Shown piece after piece: positions 1 to 5,254 of a stretch of DNA of 5,254 nucleotides; within the stretch, counting starts at the first letter, position 1, and the number at the start of each line of letters is the position of its first letter. Under the pieces are notes generated by a model. It saw nothing but the letters and a program-made list of their open reading frames with translations. It was not told the origin of the DNA and searched no databases. Location of the stretch: assembly GCF_946478925.1 (NCBI RefSeq), contig NZ_CAMLDP010000102.1, positions 1 to 5,254 of the forward strand, in the 5' to 3' direction. Origin of the DNA: an uncultured Nitrososphaera sp. Lineage in GTDB: Archaea; Thermoproteota; Nitrososphaeria; Nitrososphaerales; Nitrososphaeraceae. A program made the translations under genes and the position numbers.

Positions 1-1333
1 TCTCGAACAGCCGCTGCGGGTACTCTTCATGCACGTTTCGAGAAAGCGACTGCAGGAGCGACGGGACGAGCGAACTTCTCAACACTTCGTGCTCGTTGCT
101 CTTTGTCCCATCCACCGCAAGGACACCGCCTTCCGGCCTGCCGCACAGCGAGTACTGCACCTGCCTGCTAGTGAGCGAAAAGTTGAACGATTCGAGCATC
201 CCAAGGCCGGTAAGCGCCTGCCTGGCCGCGGCAAAGTGCGACGAAAGCGCCGATCGCTGACCCGAAGTCGGTGACACCGGGAAATTTGGCTCCATGCGAT
301 AGACACCGTAGCCTATTGCGACTTCCTCTGCAAGGTCTATCTCGTGGGTGATGTCCGTCCTGTAGCGCGGGACCGTGCACGCTATCTTGTTGTTATTGTT
401 TCCAGTCGCTTTGGCGTCCAGCCTGCTCTTTTTCAGGCATTTTGCAATTTCATTTGCTGTCAGGTCAAGGCCTAGGATGTCGTTTATGTATCCTGCATCG
501 ACAGACATTTTCCTTGCCGCCACATCCGGTGTCTCTTGCTTTTTGCCGCTATCTGCTATCGTGACTGTCTTTATCTGGAACCCTGCGTCAGAGAGTGTGA
601 CTGCAATCACCGCAAGCACGTCTCCGGCGGCCTTTATGTCAGTCGCAGTCACCTCCACGAACAGGTTCCTGCATTTTTCGTCTACCTTGGTCGCCTCGCC
701 GTTGATGATTGGCGGAAGGGAAAGCGTCGTCCCCGCGCCGTCTGTTATAATTGGATATTTCGGTCCGGAAAGCAGGTGGCCGTACATCCTGCCTGTTTCG
801 GTTTCTTGCAGTATCTGCTCGATTGTCTGTTCTTTTGAACCCCCAAGCGGAACAAACGAGTAGTCGCTGTCTGCAACAGTGTATTTTACCGGGAATTTTA
901 TAGCATCGAGGTTGTGGATGCCAATTGACGCCTTTTTCCTGCGCCTGCCGACTCCGTTGTGCAGGTCTTCCTGCATCGCTATCAGCTGCTTTATCGTCTC
1001 ATCATCCAGCTTGCCATTCTTTGCGACTAGCGCGACCACAAACGGCCTGGCCTTCTTGACCGATTTATCCACGCTGACGACAAGGCCGCTCTTGCCGGCA
1101 AGCCTGAATTTCGGCATCCCTTCCTCCTTGCCGACGAGCCCTGCAAGCGCCCTGAAAATCCCATAGTCGGACGAAAAGTCCGGCCTGTTCGGGTTGTACT
1201 CTACCCTTACAATATTGCCGTCCATGCCTTCAATATCTAGGCCGACAAACGGCAGCATGTCAAGCGCCTTCTCTGCCTTGACGCCGGGCAGGAACTTTTT
1301 CAGCCTGTCAAGCGCGACGTTTACAACTGGCAT
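1..1333 (-). CDS. pheT: Phenylalanyl-tRNA synthetase beta subunit, archaeal type (partial, C-terminus beyond window)
   Basis: An open frame of about 444 codons runs on the minus strand from ATG at 1333 to the window edge without a stop. The product is the beta subunit of the alpha2beta2 enzyme that charges tRNA-Phe in the cytoplasm. Seen in the translation: an N-terminal NPNRPDFSSDYGIFRALAGL segment near residues 47-66, the LHNGVGRRRKKASIGIHNLD segment near 124-143 at the start of the B3/B4 (editing) region, a B5-like region ending in DITHEIDLAEEVAIGYG near 326-342, and the beginning of the catalytic-like module (FNFSLTS, then LRSSLVPSLLQSLSRN near 417-432). These match archaeal/eukaryotic PheT, which lacks the N-terminal EMAP-like and C-terminal anticodon domains of the roughly 800-residue bacterial protein. 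Family length of about 540-600 residues implies that roughly 100 or more are missing at the edge. The start overlaps the end of pheS by 13 bases and has a Shine-Dalgarno match, so it is probably translated from the pheS message. Confidence -1.
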   Translation of the reverse strand, partial: MPVVNVALDRLKKFLPGVKAEKALDMLPFVGLDIEGMDGNIVRVEYNPNRPDFSSDYGIFRALAGLVGKEEGMPKFRLAGKSGLVVSVDKSVKKARPFVVALVAKNGKLDDETIKQLIAMQEDLHNGVGRRRKKASIGIHNLDAIKFPVKYTVADSDYSFVPLGGSKEQTIEQILQETETGRMYGHLLSGPKYPIITDGAGTTLSLPPIINGEATKVDEKCRNLFVEVTATDIKAAGDVLAVIAVTLSDAGFQIKTVTIADSGKKQETPDVAARKMSVDAGYINDILGLDLTANEIAKCLKKSRLDAKATGNNNNKIACTVPRYRTDITHEIDLAEEVAIGYGVYRMEPNFPVSPTSGQRSALSSHFAAARQALTGLGMLESFNFSLTSRQVQYSLCGRPEGGVLAVDGTKSNEHEVLRSSLVPSLLQSLSRNVHEEYPQRLFE

Positions 1334-2823
1334 CTTGGCACGCTCCTGAGCCACGAAACCCTGTTGGTGTAAAGGTCGCGCACGTCGTCCAGTCCAAAGC
1401 GCAGCATTGCAATCCTTTCCAGGCCGCCGCCCCACGCAAGCACCGGATTCTTGATTCCTAATGGCTTTGTCACTTCCGGCCTGAACATGCCCATGCCGAA
1501 CAGCTCCACCCACTTTTCCAGCCTGTCATTGTAGACCATGCTCTGGAGCGACGGCTCTGTATATGGAAAGAACGTCGGCCAGAACTTGACTTTTTTTATT
1601 CCCATCCTTGCGTAGAACTCTTTTTGCAGTCCCATAAGGTCGCGAAGCGACGCCTTTGGCGCCGTCGCCACGCCCTCGACCTGGTGGAACTCGACAAGGT
1701 GCTTGTACGACACCTTTTCATTCCTAAATACGCGGCCGACTGAAAAGAAACGCGCGACCTCTGGCTTTAGCTTTGCGAGGTGCTGCAGCGTGACCGGGGT
1801 GGTATGTGTGCGAAGCACAACGCGCTCTGCCTCTTCAGGTTTCCAGCCGCCCCATCCATGCTTGTGGACGCCTGACACTTTTGTAGTCTGATCTTTGCTT
1901 GCCGGTATTGCCTGCCTTTCGCCGGAAACGTAGAACGTGTCCTGCATCTCTCTTGCGGGATGGTCCTGCGGCGTGTAGAGCGCGTCAAAGTTCCAGAACC
2001 CTGACTGCACTATCGGGCCGTCTATCTCTGAAAAGCCAAGGCCGACAAAGATCTCTTTTACCTCCTCGATAATGTCGACAAGCGGATGGCTCCTTCCCGG
2101 GTACACTGCCGGCGCCGGCGCCTCGACATCCAGCGCACTGAATTCTACTTCTTTCCATTTTCCTGAAGTGATGAGTTCTGTGGTGAGCCGGCGCTCCTGC
2201 GCCTTTTCGTTTTCGATGGCCGGCAAGAGCGCCCTGCCCGCCTCCGTGATTGAAACGCGCGTCTCTTTCTGTTCCTTGATTGTGATGTAGTTGGGGCGCT
2301 TTTTCAGCAGGTCTAGCCCCCTTTTTTCCTGCTCCAAAAGTGCGGAAGAATCTACGCTCCCTGATGATGATGACTGCAGGCGCGCCAGCAATGCTTCCTC
2401 TGCCGACTGCGCTCCTGCGGCCTCTGTCGCGGACATTCTGTTGCCTTCTGCAAACTCGATCCATCGGTTGCGCCTTGCGCCCGACACGGCCGCGTTCACC
2501 TCGTCGCCCTTGAGCGCGCCAGATGTTAGTACGTCTGCCATCGTCGTCTTGCCCTCCTTAACTGCGCGTACGAGTCTCCGCTCGGGCAAACCAGACTGCG
2601 CCGCTTCCGTCCCTGCAGCGCCAAGTGAAACCGTGAAAGATGCAAGCTCGCTTGCCGAGGCGAGGTTCTTGAACTTTAGCCACTCGACTCCGCGCCTTGC
2701 CTGGTCGATTGAAAGCGATGCGGCTTCGGCGAGTTTCTCGGTTGATATCTCTTGCCTCCCTGAAAGTGCCTTTAATATCGCCCGCTCTATCGGGTGGAGC
2801 GCCGCGGCGTCGCTGCTACTCAT
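1321..2823 (-). CDS. pheS: Phenylalanyl-tRNA synthetase alpha subunit, archaeal/eukaryotic type
   Basis: This 500-residue protein is the catalytic alpha subunit of phenylalanyl-tRNA synthetase, a class II enzyme joining phenylalanine to tRNA-Phe with ATP. The N-terminal part (about residues 8-205) shows winged-helix-like segments, such as IERAILKAL with TEKLAEAASLSIDQARRGVEWL, then a Ser-rich linker near 150-160. This fits the DNA-binding-fold repeats of archaeal and eukaryotic PheS and explains the length of about 500 against about 340 in bacteria. The catalytic domain starts with GRSHPL (243-248), followed by EIDGPIVQSGFWNFDALYTP (266-285) and QDHPAREMQDTFY. Motif 2 is GRVFRNEKVSYKHLVEFHQVEG (363-384). 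The stretch GMGMFRPEVTKPLGI (443-457) precedes motif 3, AWGGGLERIAM (463-473), which holds the ATP-binding Arg470. ATG at 2823 is chosen because it is the first start before the Pro-Ile-Glu helix and lies 31.5 bases from the centre of the TATA-like box. It is the first gene of the pheS-pheT operon and is divergent from trpS. Confidence -1.
   Translation of the reverse strand: MSSSDAAALHPIERAILKALSGRQEISTEKLAEAASLSIDQARRGVEWLKFKNLASASELASFTVSLGAAGTEAAQSGLPERRLVRAVKEGKTTMADVLTSGALKGDEVNAAVSGARRNRWIEFAEGNRMSATEAAGAQSAEEALLARLQSSSSGSVDSSALLEQEKRGLDLLKKRPNYITIKEQKETRVSITEAGRALLPAIENEKAQERRLTTELITSGKWKEVEFSALDVEAPAPAVYPGRSHPLVDIIEEVKEIFVGLGFSEIDGPIVQSGFWNFDALYTPQDHPAREMQDTFYVSGERQAIPASKDQTTKVSGVHKHGWGGWKPEEAERVVLRTHTTPVTLQHLAKLKPEVARFFSVGRVFRNEKVSYKHLVEFHQVEGVATAPKASLRDLMGLQKEFYARMGIKKVKFWPTFFPYTEPSLQSMVYNDRLEKWVELFGMGMFRPEVTKPLGIKNPVLAWGGGLERIAMLRFGLDDVRDLYTNRVSWLRSVPRCQL
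1343..1347 (-). promoter_or_regulatory. Shine-Dalgarno site for pheT inside the pheS coding end
   Basis: The minus strand reads AGGAG here, nine bases before the pheT ATG at 1333. It lies within the last codons of pheS. It supports this ATG as the real start. It also contrasts with the first genes of transcripts in this window, which show no such site: internal operon genes appear to use Shine-Dalgarno initiation, first genes leaderless initiation. Confidence -1.
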
Positions 2824-2849
2824 TGTTCAGGGTTGTCAGGTGGGAAGAG

Positions 2850-2864
2850 TTTTTAAACGTTAGC
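2850..2864. promoter_or_regulatory. Shared divergent promoter element for pheS and trpS
   Basis: The 62-bp gap between the start codons holds the T/A run TTTTTAAA (2850-2857), whose core TTTAAA (2852-2857) is its own reverse complement. Its centre at 2854.5 is 31.5 bases from the first base of the pheS ATG (2823) and 31.5 bases from that of the trpS ATG (2886). At the usual archaeal TATA-to-start-site distance of about 22-27 bases, both mRNAs would be leaderless or nearly so. Reading the minus strand, GCTAAC (2864-2859) lies one base upstream of the box and fits the archaeal BRE consensus RNWAMY. On the plus side the preceding GGGAAGAG is purine-rich but a poorer BRE match. I see no other A/T-rich box in the gap, so one element probably serves both directions. 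Confidence -1.
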
Positions 2865-2885
2865 GCGATGTCCTTTTGCATCATC

Positions 2886-4052
2886 ATGTCCTCTTCTCCC
2901 GCGGATGAAGGAACAGAAAAGAACAACAATGACTTTACGGTCACTCCGTGGGAAGTTGAAGGCGACATCGACTATACCCGGCTAATCGAGAAGTTCGGCA
3001 CGCAGCCAATAACGCAAGAGCTCTTGCAGAAGGTCAAGAGCATGACAGGCGAGGTGCACCCTATGTTAAAGCTGGGCTACTTTTTCTCGCACCGCGACTT
3101 TGACTGGGTGCTTGACAGAAAGCAAAAGGGCGAGAACTTTTACCTGTACACTGGCAGGGGACCTTCCGGGATGGTCCACATGGGCCACCTAATGCCTTGG
3201 ATGTTCACGAAATACCTGCAGGACAAGTTTGACGCAAAACTACTCTTTCAATTGACGGACGACGAAAAATTCCTCTACGGGCAGGACAGGACGCGTGAAG
3301 AAACGAAACGCTACACGTACGAGAACATACTTGACATCATCGCCGTCGGCTTTGACCCGAAAAAGACGAGGATAATCGTCGACACCAAGCATATTGAGCA
3401 TCTGTACCCGATAGCGACAGAGATTGCCAAGCGCATCACGTTTTCAACGGCAAAGGCGGTCTTTGGCTTTACCAATTCCACAAACATCGGCATGATTGGC
3501 TTTCCTCCGATACAGGCGGCGCCGTGCTTCCTCCCCTCTATCATCGAGGGCAAAAACACCCCTGTGCTTATCCCTGCCGCCATAGACCAAGACCCGTACT
3601 GGCGCATGACCCGAGACGTTGCCGACAGGATGGGCTACTACAAGCCTGCCCAGGTGCACAGCAAGTTCCTGCCCGGTCTGGGCATGTCGGGCAAGATGTC
3701 ATCGTCCAAGCCAGAGACTGCGATATTCACTACGGACGAACCGGAAGTCGTGGAGAAAAAAGTGTCGTCCGCGTTCACGGGAGGCCAGCCTACCGTCGCG
3801 CTCCAGCGCCAGCTGGGTGCAAACGCACTGGGCTGCCCCGTGTTCTGGTACTTGCGCTACTTTTTCGACACGGAAAAGCAATCCGACGAACGGATGTTAA
3901 AGTGCAAGAGCGGCAACTTGCTGTGTGGAGAATGCAAGGCTGACTTGGCAAAGGGGGCCAAGCCCTTTGTGGTCGAGTTCAAGAAGAGGCGGGAAAGGGC
4001 AAAAGACGTCGTGGCAAAATTCATGTACGATGAAAAGCCGGTAGAGCCATGA
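2886..4052 (+). CDS. trpS: Tryptophanyl-tRNA synthetase, archaeal/eukaryotic type
   Basis: This 388-residue class I enzyme charges tRNA-Trp with tryptophan. The HIGH signature appears as HMGH (98-101) within GPSGMVHMGHLMPW, and the KMSKS signature as KMSSS (270-274) within GMSGKMSSSKPETAIF. Between them, AIDQDPYWRMTRDVADRMGY (232-251) is characteristic of archaeal and eukaryotic TrpRS and contacts the substrate pocket. The N-terminal VTPWEVEG...DYTRLIEKFGT and the C-terminal KKRRERAKDVVAKFM also fit that family, and the length is normal. The frame stays open upstream to 2697, but that part lies over pheS antisense and the promoter; ATG 2886 sits 31.5 bases after the box centre, while ATG 2868 would be only about 13 bases from it. 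No Shine-Dalgarno is seen, so a leaderless message is likely. Three cysteines (340, 347, 350) cluster in the C-terminal domain and might bind a metal; that is inference. The next gene starts inside the stop codon. Confidence -1.
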   Translation: MSSSPADEGTEKNNNDFTVTPWEVEGDIDYTRLIEKFGTQPITQELLQKVKSMTGEVHPMLKLGYFFSHRDFDWVLDRKQKGENFYLYTGRGPSGMVHMGHLMPWMFTKYLQDKFDAKLLFQLTDDEKFLYGQDRTREETKRYTYENILDIIAVGFDPKKTRIIVDTKHIEHLYPIATEIAKRITFSTAKAVFGFTNSTNIGMIGFPPIQAAPCFLPSIIEGKNTPVLIPAAIDQDPYWRMTRDVADRMGYYKPAQVHSKFLPGLGMSGKMSSSKPETAIFTTDEPEVVEKKVSSAFTGGQPTVALQRQLGANALGCPVFWYLRYFFDTEKQSDERMLKCKSGNLLCGECKADLAKGAKPFVVEFKKRRERAKDVVAKFMYDEKPVEP

Positions 4053-4348
4053 AGCGCCTGAAATTTTCGTGCGACGACCGGTACGAGGCAGAAAAGCTCG
4101 CTGGCCTCGTGTCCGTGCAAAAGGACGGCACTTTCTATGTCGACGGCGTCACGGCAGTAATCGGCAACGAGATAGTGATAAAACTGAAAGACAAGTCATC
4201 GCACGCAGTCGTCATGAAGGACGGGGAGAACGTGACAAAACTTGAGGCATTGCTTCGCGACGTCGCCAGGGGAAAAGCGGCTATTGTCTCCAGCAACTTT
4301 GAGGGCGCAGTTGCGGAAATAGAAATAGAAGAAGAAAAAGAGGACTAG
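4049..4348 (+). CDS. Small protein of unknown function, translationally coupled to trpS
   Basis: A 99-residue protein starts at an ATG whose last two bases are the first two of the trpS TGA stop (ATGA overlap), so it is almost certainly co-transcribed and probably translated by re-initiation after trpS. I do not recognise the family. There is no signal peptide or membrane segment. The sequence alternates short beta-like stretches (KDGTFYVDG 25-33, TAVIGNEIVIKLKD 35-48, AAIVSSNFEGAVAEIEIE 77-94) with one probable helix (TKLEALLRDVARGK 63-76), suggesting a small mixed alpha/beta domain. The tail EIEIEEEKED is strongly acidic. There is one cysteine (Cys8), so no zinc motif. The overlap, lack of internal stops and a composition like its neighbours favour a real gene. 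No strong Shine-Dalgarno is visible. A link to tRNA charging is suggested only by position. Confidence -1.
   Translation: MKRLKFSCDDRYEAEKLAGLVSVQKDGTFYVDGVTAVIGNEIVIKLKDKSSHAVVMKDGENVTKLEALLRDVARGKAAIVSSNFEGAVAEIEIEEEKED
4315..4344 (-). terminator. T-rich tract that may end the 4683-4345 transcript
   Basis: Read on the minus strand, this stretch is almost pure pyrimidine and starts right after the TAG of the convergent gene, with CTCTTTTTCTTCTTC followed by ATTTCTATTTCC. Archaeal RNA polymerase terminates at oligo-T tracts without needing a hairpin, so this fits a terminator. The same bases on the plus strand encode the acidic tail of the 99-residue protein. Function is inferred; only five of the Ts are consecutive. 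Confidence -1.
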
Positions 4349-4683
4349 CGCAGGTCCTTGTTCATTTCCTCCGTCAGTATCTCCTGTATCTTTCTGAAAT
4401 ACAGGCCCGTCGAGTAGGGCATCATCGGTATGTATTCCTCTATAACCTGCATTACGGTCGGCACCGCCCTTTTTGAGACGTCCATCTTGAACTTCATCCA
4501 CAATATCCTGTCCTGCTCAAAGTGCACCTTGTCCTTCAGGTGTTCCGGCACGAGCTCCCTTGACTTGTCCTCGATGCGTTTGAACCAGTAGGCAAGCACG
4601 TCCGGGTCGAGCCCTTCGCGCAGGTTCTTGACCGTGCTGTTTATCTTGCTTGCAGCATATTCTATCGGAGGTTCCTGTGACAC
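4345..4683 (-). CDS. Small helical protein of unknown function
   Basis: Read from GTG at 4683, this encodes 112 residues; I do not recognise the family. The sequence looks soluble and mostly helical: EYAASKINSTVKNLREG (8-24), DVLAYWFKRIEDKSREL (28-44), HFEQDRILWMKFKMDVS (54-70) and a C-terminal GLYFRKIQEILTEEMNK (93-109). It is rich in charged and aromatic residues and has no cysteines, signal peptide or membrane segment. The frame continues upstream to a TTG at 4725, which would add 14 residues. I prefer the GTG because an ATTTTAT box is centred 27 bases before it, matching the leaderless spacing of the other genes, and the TTG would lie upstream of that box. It follows the coaD-type gene on the same strand after 62 bases, with its own promoter candidate. 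Its stop overlaps that of the convergent 99-residue gene. Confidence -1.
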   Translation of the reverse strand: MSQEPPIEYAASKINSTVKNLREGLDPDVLAYWFKRIEDKSRELVPEHLKDKVHFEQDRILWMKFKMDVSKRAVPTVMQVIEEYIPMMPYSTGLYFRKIQEILTEEMNKDLR

Positions 4684-4706
4684 GGCTATACTGCGGCCGG
4701 ATGCGG

Positions 4707-4713
4707 ATAAAAT
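4707..4713 (-). promoter_or_regulatory. TATA-like box for the 112-residue unknown gene
   Basis: The minus strand reads ATTTTAT here, centred 27 bases before the GTG at 4683, as expected for a leaderless archaeal promoter. It is the only A/T-rich stretch close enough to the start, and it decides between the GTG and the upstream TTG at 4725. Confidence -1.
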
Positions 4714-4734
4714 CCCGGTAATCAAACAAGTTTG

Positions 4735-4752
4735 AGCCTGCCCTGTCAGGCT
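4735..4752. repeat. Perfect 6-bp inverted repeat at the end of the coaD-type gene
   Basis: AGCCTG (4735-4740) and CAGGCT (4747-4752) can pair around a six-base loop; the TGA stop of the coaD-type gene (4748-4746) falls in the loop and stem. On the minus strand it is followed by a T-containing but mixed stretch (CAAACTTGTTTGATT). It may help end or protect the coaD-type mRNA. The stem is short, so chance is possible. Confidence -1.
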
Positions 4753-5216
4753 TTTAACAACTTGCCGTTTCCGTCAATCTCGCCTGCGCGTATGCGGGTG
4801 GACGATATGGGCTTTCCGTCCTCCGCCTTTATGAGGGGGACTGCGATTATCTGCGCCGGCGCAAGGCCGTTTTTCTTCCTTATCTCGTTCAGTTTGCTCC
4901 CTTTTTCCTGGGTCTCGGCGCTTGCCACGAGCGCGCCCACGTCGCTCGTCGTGACTGCGGGGCCAAACTCGCTGTCCAGTTTTGCAATCTCGTAGCTTAC
5001 ATTGTTGCCAAATTCTTTTCTTATCGTCTCTTTCAGATTTGCGACGCGCCGGGAAAAATCGTGGTTTATCCTTTTCTTGCCCCTTACAAACTCGTCGCTC
5101 GTGACTCCGATTATCACCTTGTCGCCGACCTCAAATGCCTTGGACAAGAGCGCGATGTGCCCTGCATGGATCTCGTCAAACGTCCCGCCCGTCGCAACGA
5201 CGCGGAATCTTTTCAA
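4746..5216 (-). CDS. coaD: Archaeal phosphopantetheine adenylyltransferase
   Basis: This 156-residue cytoplasmic enzyme is predicted to transfer AMP from ATP to 4'-phosphopantetheine, forming dephospho-CoA, the penultimate step of coenzyme A synthesis. It is a nucleotidyltransferase of the HxGH superfamily: GGTFDEIHAGH (10-20) carries the catalytic HAGH at 17-20, and ISSTRIR (137-143) is the second nucleotide-binding motif. The middle, with FGPAVTTSDVGALVASAETQEKG and LNEIRKKNGL (109-118), matches the archaeal/eukaryotic-type PPAT rather than bacterial CoaD. Length is typical (about 150-160). There is no ATG near the start. TTG at 5216 (reading MKRFRVVATGG) and TTG at 5222 (two residues more) are both possible; I choose 5216 because it lies 28.5 bases from the best TATA-like box, as for the other genes. 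An in-frame TAG upstream bounds the gene. A related cytidylyltransferase role is less likely given the conserved PPAT motifs. Confidence -1.
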   Translation of the reverse strand: MKRFRVVATGGTFDEIHAGHIALLSKAFEVGDKVIIGVTSDEFVRGKKRINHDFSRRVANLKETIRKEFGNNVSYEIAKLDSEFGPAVTTSDVGALVASAETQEKGSKLNEIRKKNGLAPAQIIAVPLIKAEDGKPISSTRIRAGEIDGNGKLLKA

Positions 5217-5240
5217 CGCCAAGCGTACGTGTCTCTATAA

Positions 5241-5254
5241 ATAAAAATATTAAC
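5241..5254 (-). promoter_or_regulatory. BRE and TATA-like promoter of the coaD-type gene
   Basis: Read on the minus strand from the window edge, GTTAAT (5254-5249) fits the BRE consensus RNWAMY and is followed directly by ATTTTTAT (5248-5241). The box centre is 28.5 bases from TTG 5216 and 22.5 from TTG 5222. A second T/A stretch, TTTATA (5241-5236), is adjacent, but it would place the transcript start inside the coding region. No Shine-Dalgarno is seen, consistent with a leaderless message. Confidence -1.

Noticed and set aside
375..863. A 162-codon plus-strand frame with hydrophobic, Ser/Phe-rich sequence, resembling a membrane protein
   Set aside because: It is the reverse strand of pheT, whose motifs are clear and continuous; the hydrophobic look comes from reading Lys/Glu codons backwards.
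1985..2464. A 159-codon minus-strand frame overlapping pheS in another frame
   Set aside because: It is Arg/Gly-rich and without family features, and pheS covers the same bases with conserved class II synthetase motifs.
2291..2863. A 190-codon plus-strand frame opposite the pheS N-terminus
   Set aside because: It is a shadow of pheS, Ser/Ala-rich through complementing GC-rich codons, with no recognisable domain and no promoter.
2697..2885. An in-frame 63-codon upstream extension of trpS
   Set aside because: It lies antisense within pheS and across the promoter; its Arg/Leu-rich sequence resembles no TrpRS N-terminus, and promoter spacing supports ATG 2886.
2821..2897. Both divergent proteins begin with Met-Ser-Ser-Ser, which might suggest an inverted duplication of the start regions
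   Set aside because: The serine codons differ (AGT AGC AGC against TCC TCT TCT) and the flanking bases do not match as an inverted repeat, so chance is the simpler explanation.
3524..3943. A 139-codon plus-strand frame inside trpS
   Set aside because: It is an out-of-frame reading of trpS, which holds AIDQD and KMSSS in the true frame across this stretch.

Overview
The window looks like a housekeeping stretch of an archaeal chromosome, most likely from the Thaumarchaeota (Nitrososphaera-like). Three points support this. The aminoacyl-tRNA synthetases are of the archaeal/eukaryotic type. The pantetheine-phosphate adenylyltransferase is of the archaeal type. Genes that begin a transcript have a TATA-like box about 27-32 bases before the start codon and no Shine-Dalgarno sequence, as expected for leaderless archaeal mRNAs. 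The lineage is an inference from protein flavour and moderate GC content; no search was run.

Layout. On the minus strand, positions 1-2823 hold pheS followed by pheT, the two subunits of phenylalanyl-tRNA synthetase. They overlap by 13 bases, and pheT runs off the left edge. Divergent from pheS, trpS (tryptophanyl-tRNA synthetase) runs on the plus strand from 2886 to 4052. A 99-residue protein of unknown function is coupled to it through an ATGA overlap and ends at 4348. That pair converges on a minus-strand gene for a 112-residue unknown protein (4345-4683); the two share the palindrome CTAG as their stop codons. Upstream of this, also on the minus strand, lies the archaeal coaD-type gene (4746-5216), with its promoter at the right edge.

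How the genes relate. The 62-bp gap between pheS and trpS has one TTTAAA core placed exactly midway between the two start codons, so one compact element may drive both synthetase transcripts. pheS/pheT form one enzyme, TrpRS supplies Trp-tRNA, and the coaD product works in coenzyme A synthesis. The two small unknown proteins are the only genes without a recognisable role.

The window is almost wholly coding; no stretch over 300 bases lacks a gene. I see no RNA genes, mobile elements, CRISPR arrays or defence genes. The points worth a second look are the symmetric divergent promoter, the tightly packed convergent junction, and the two unknown small proteins. I do not see evidence for an exotic new system.
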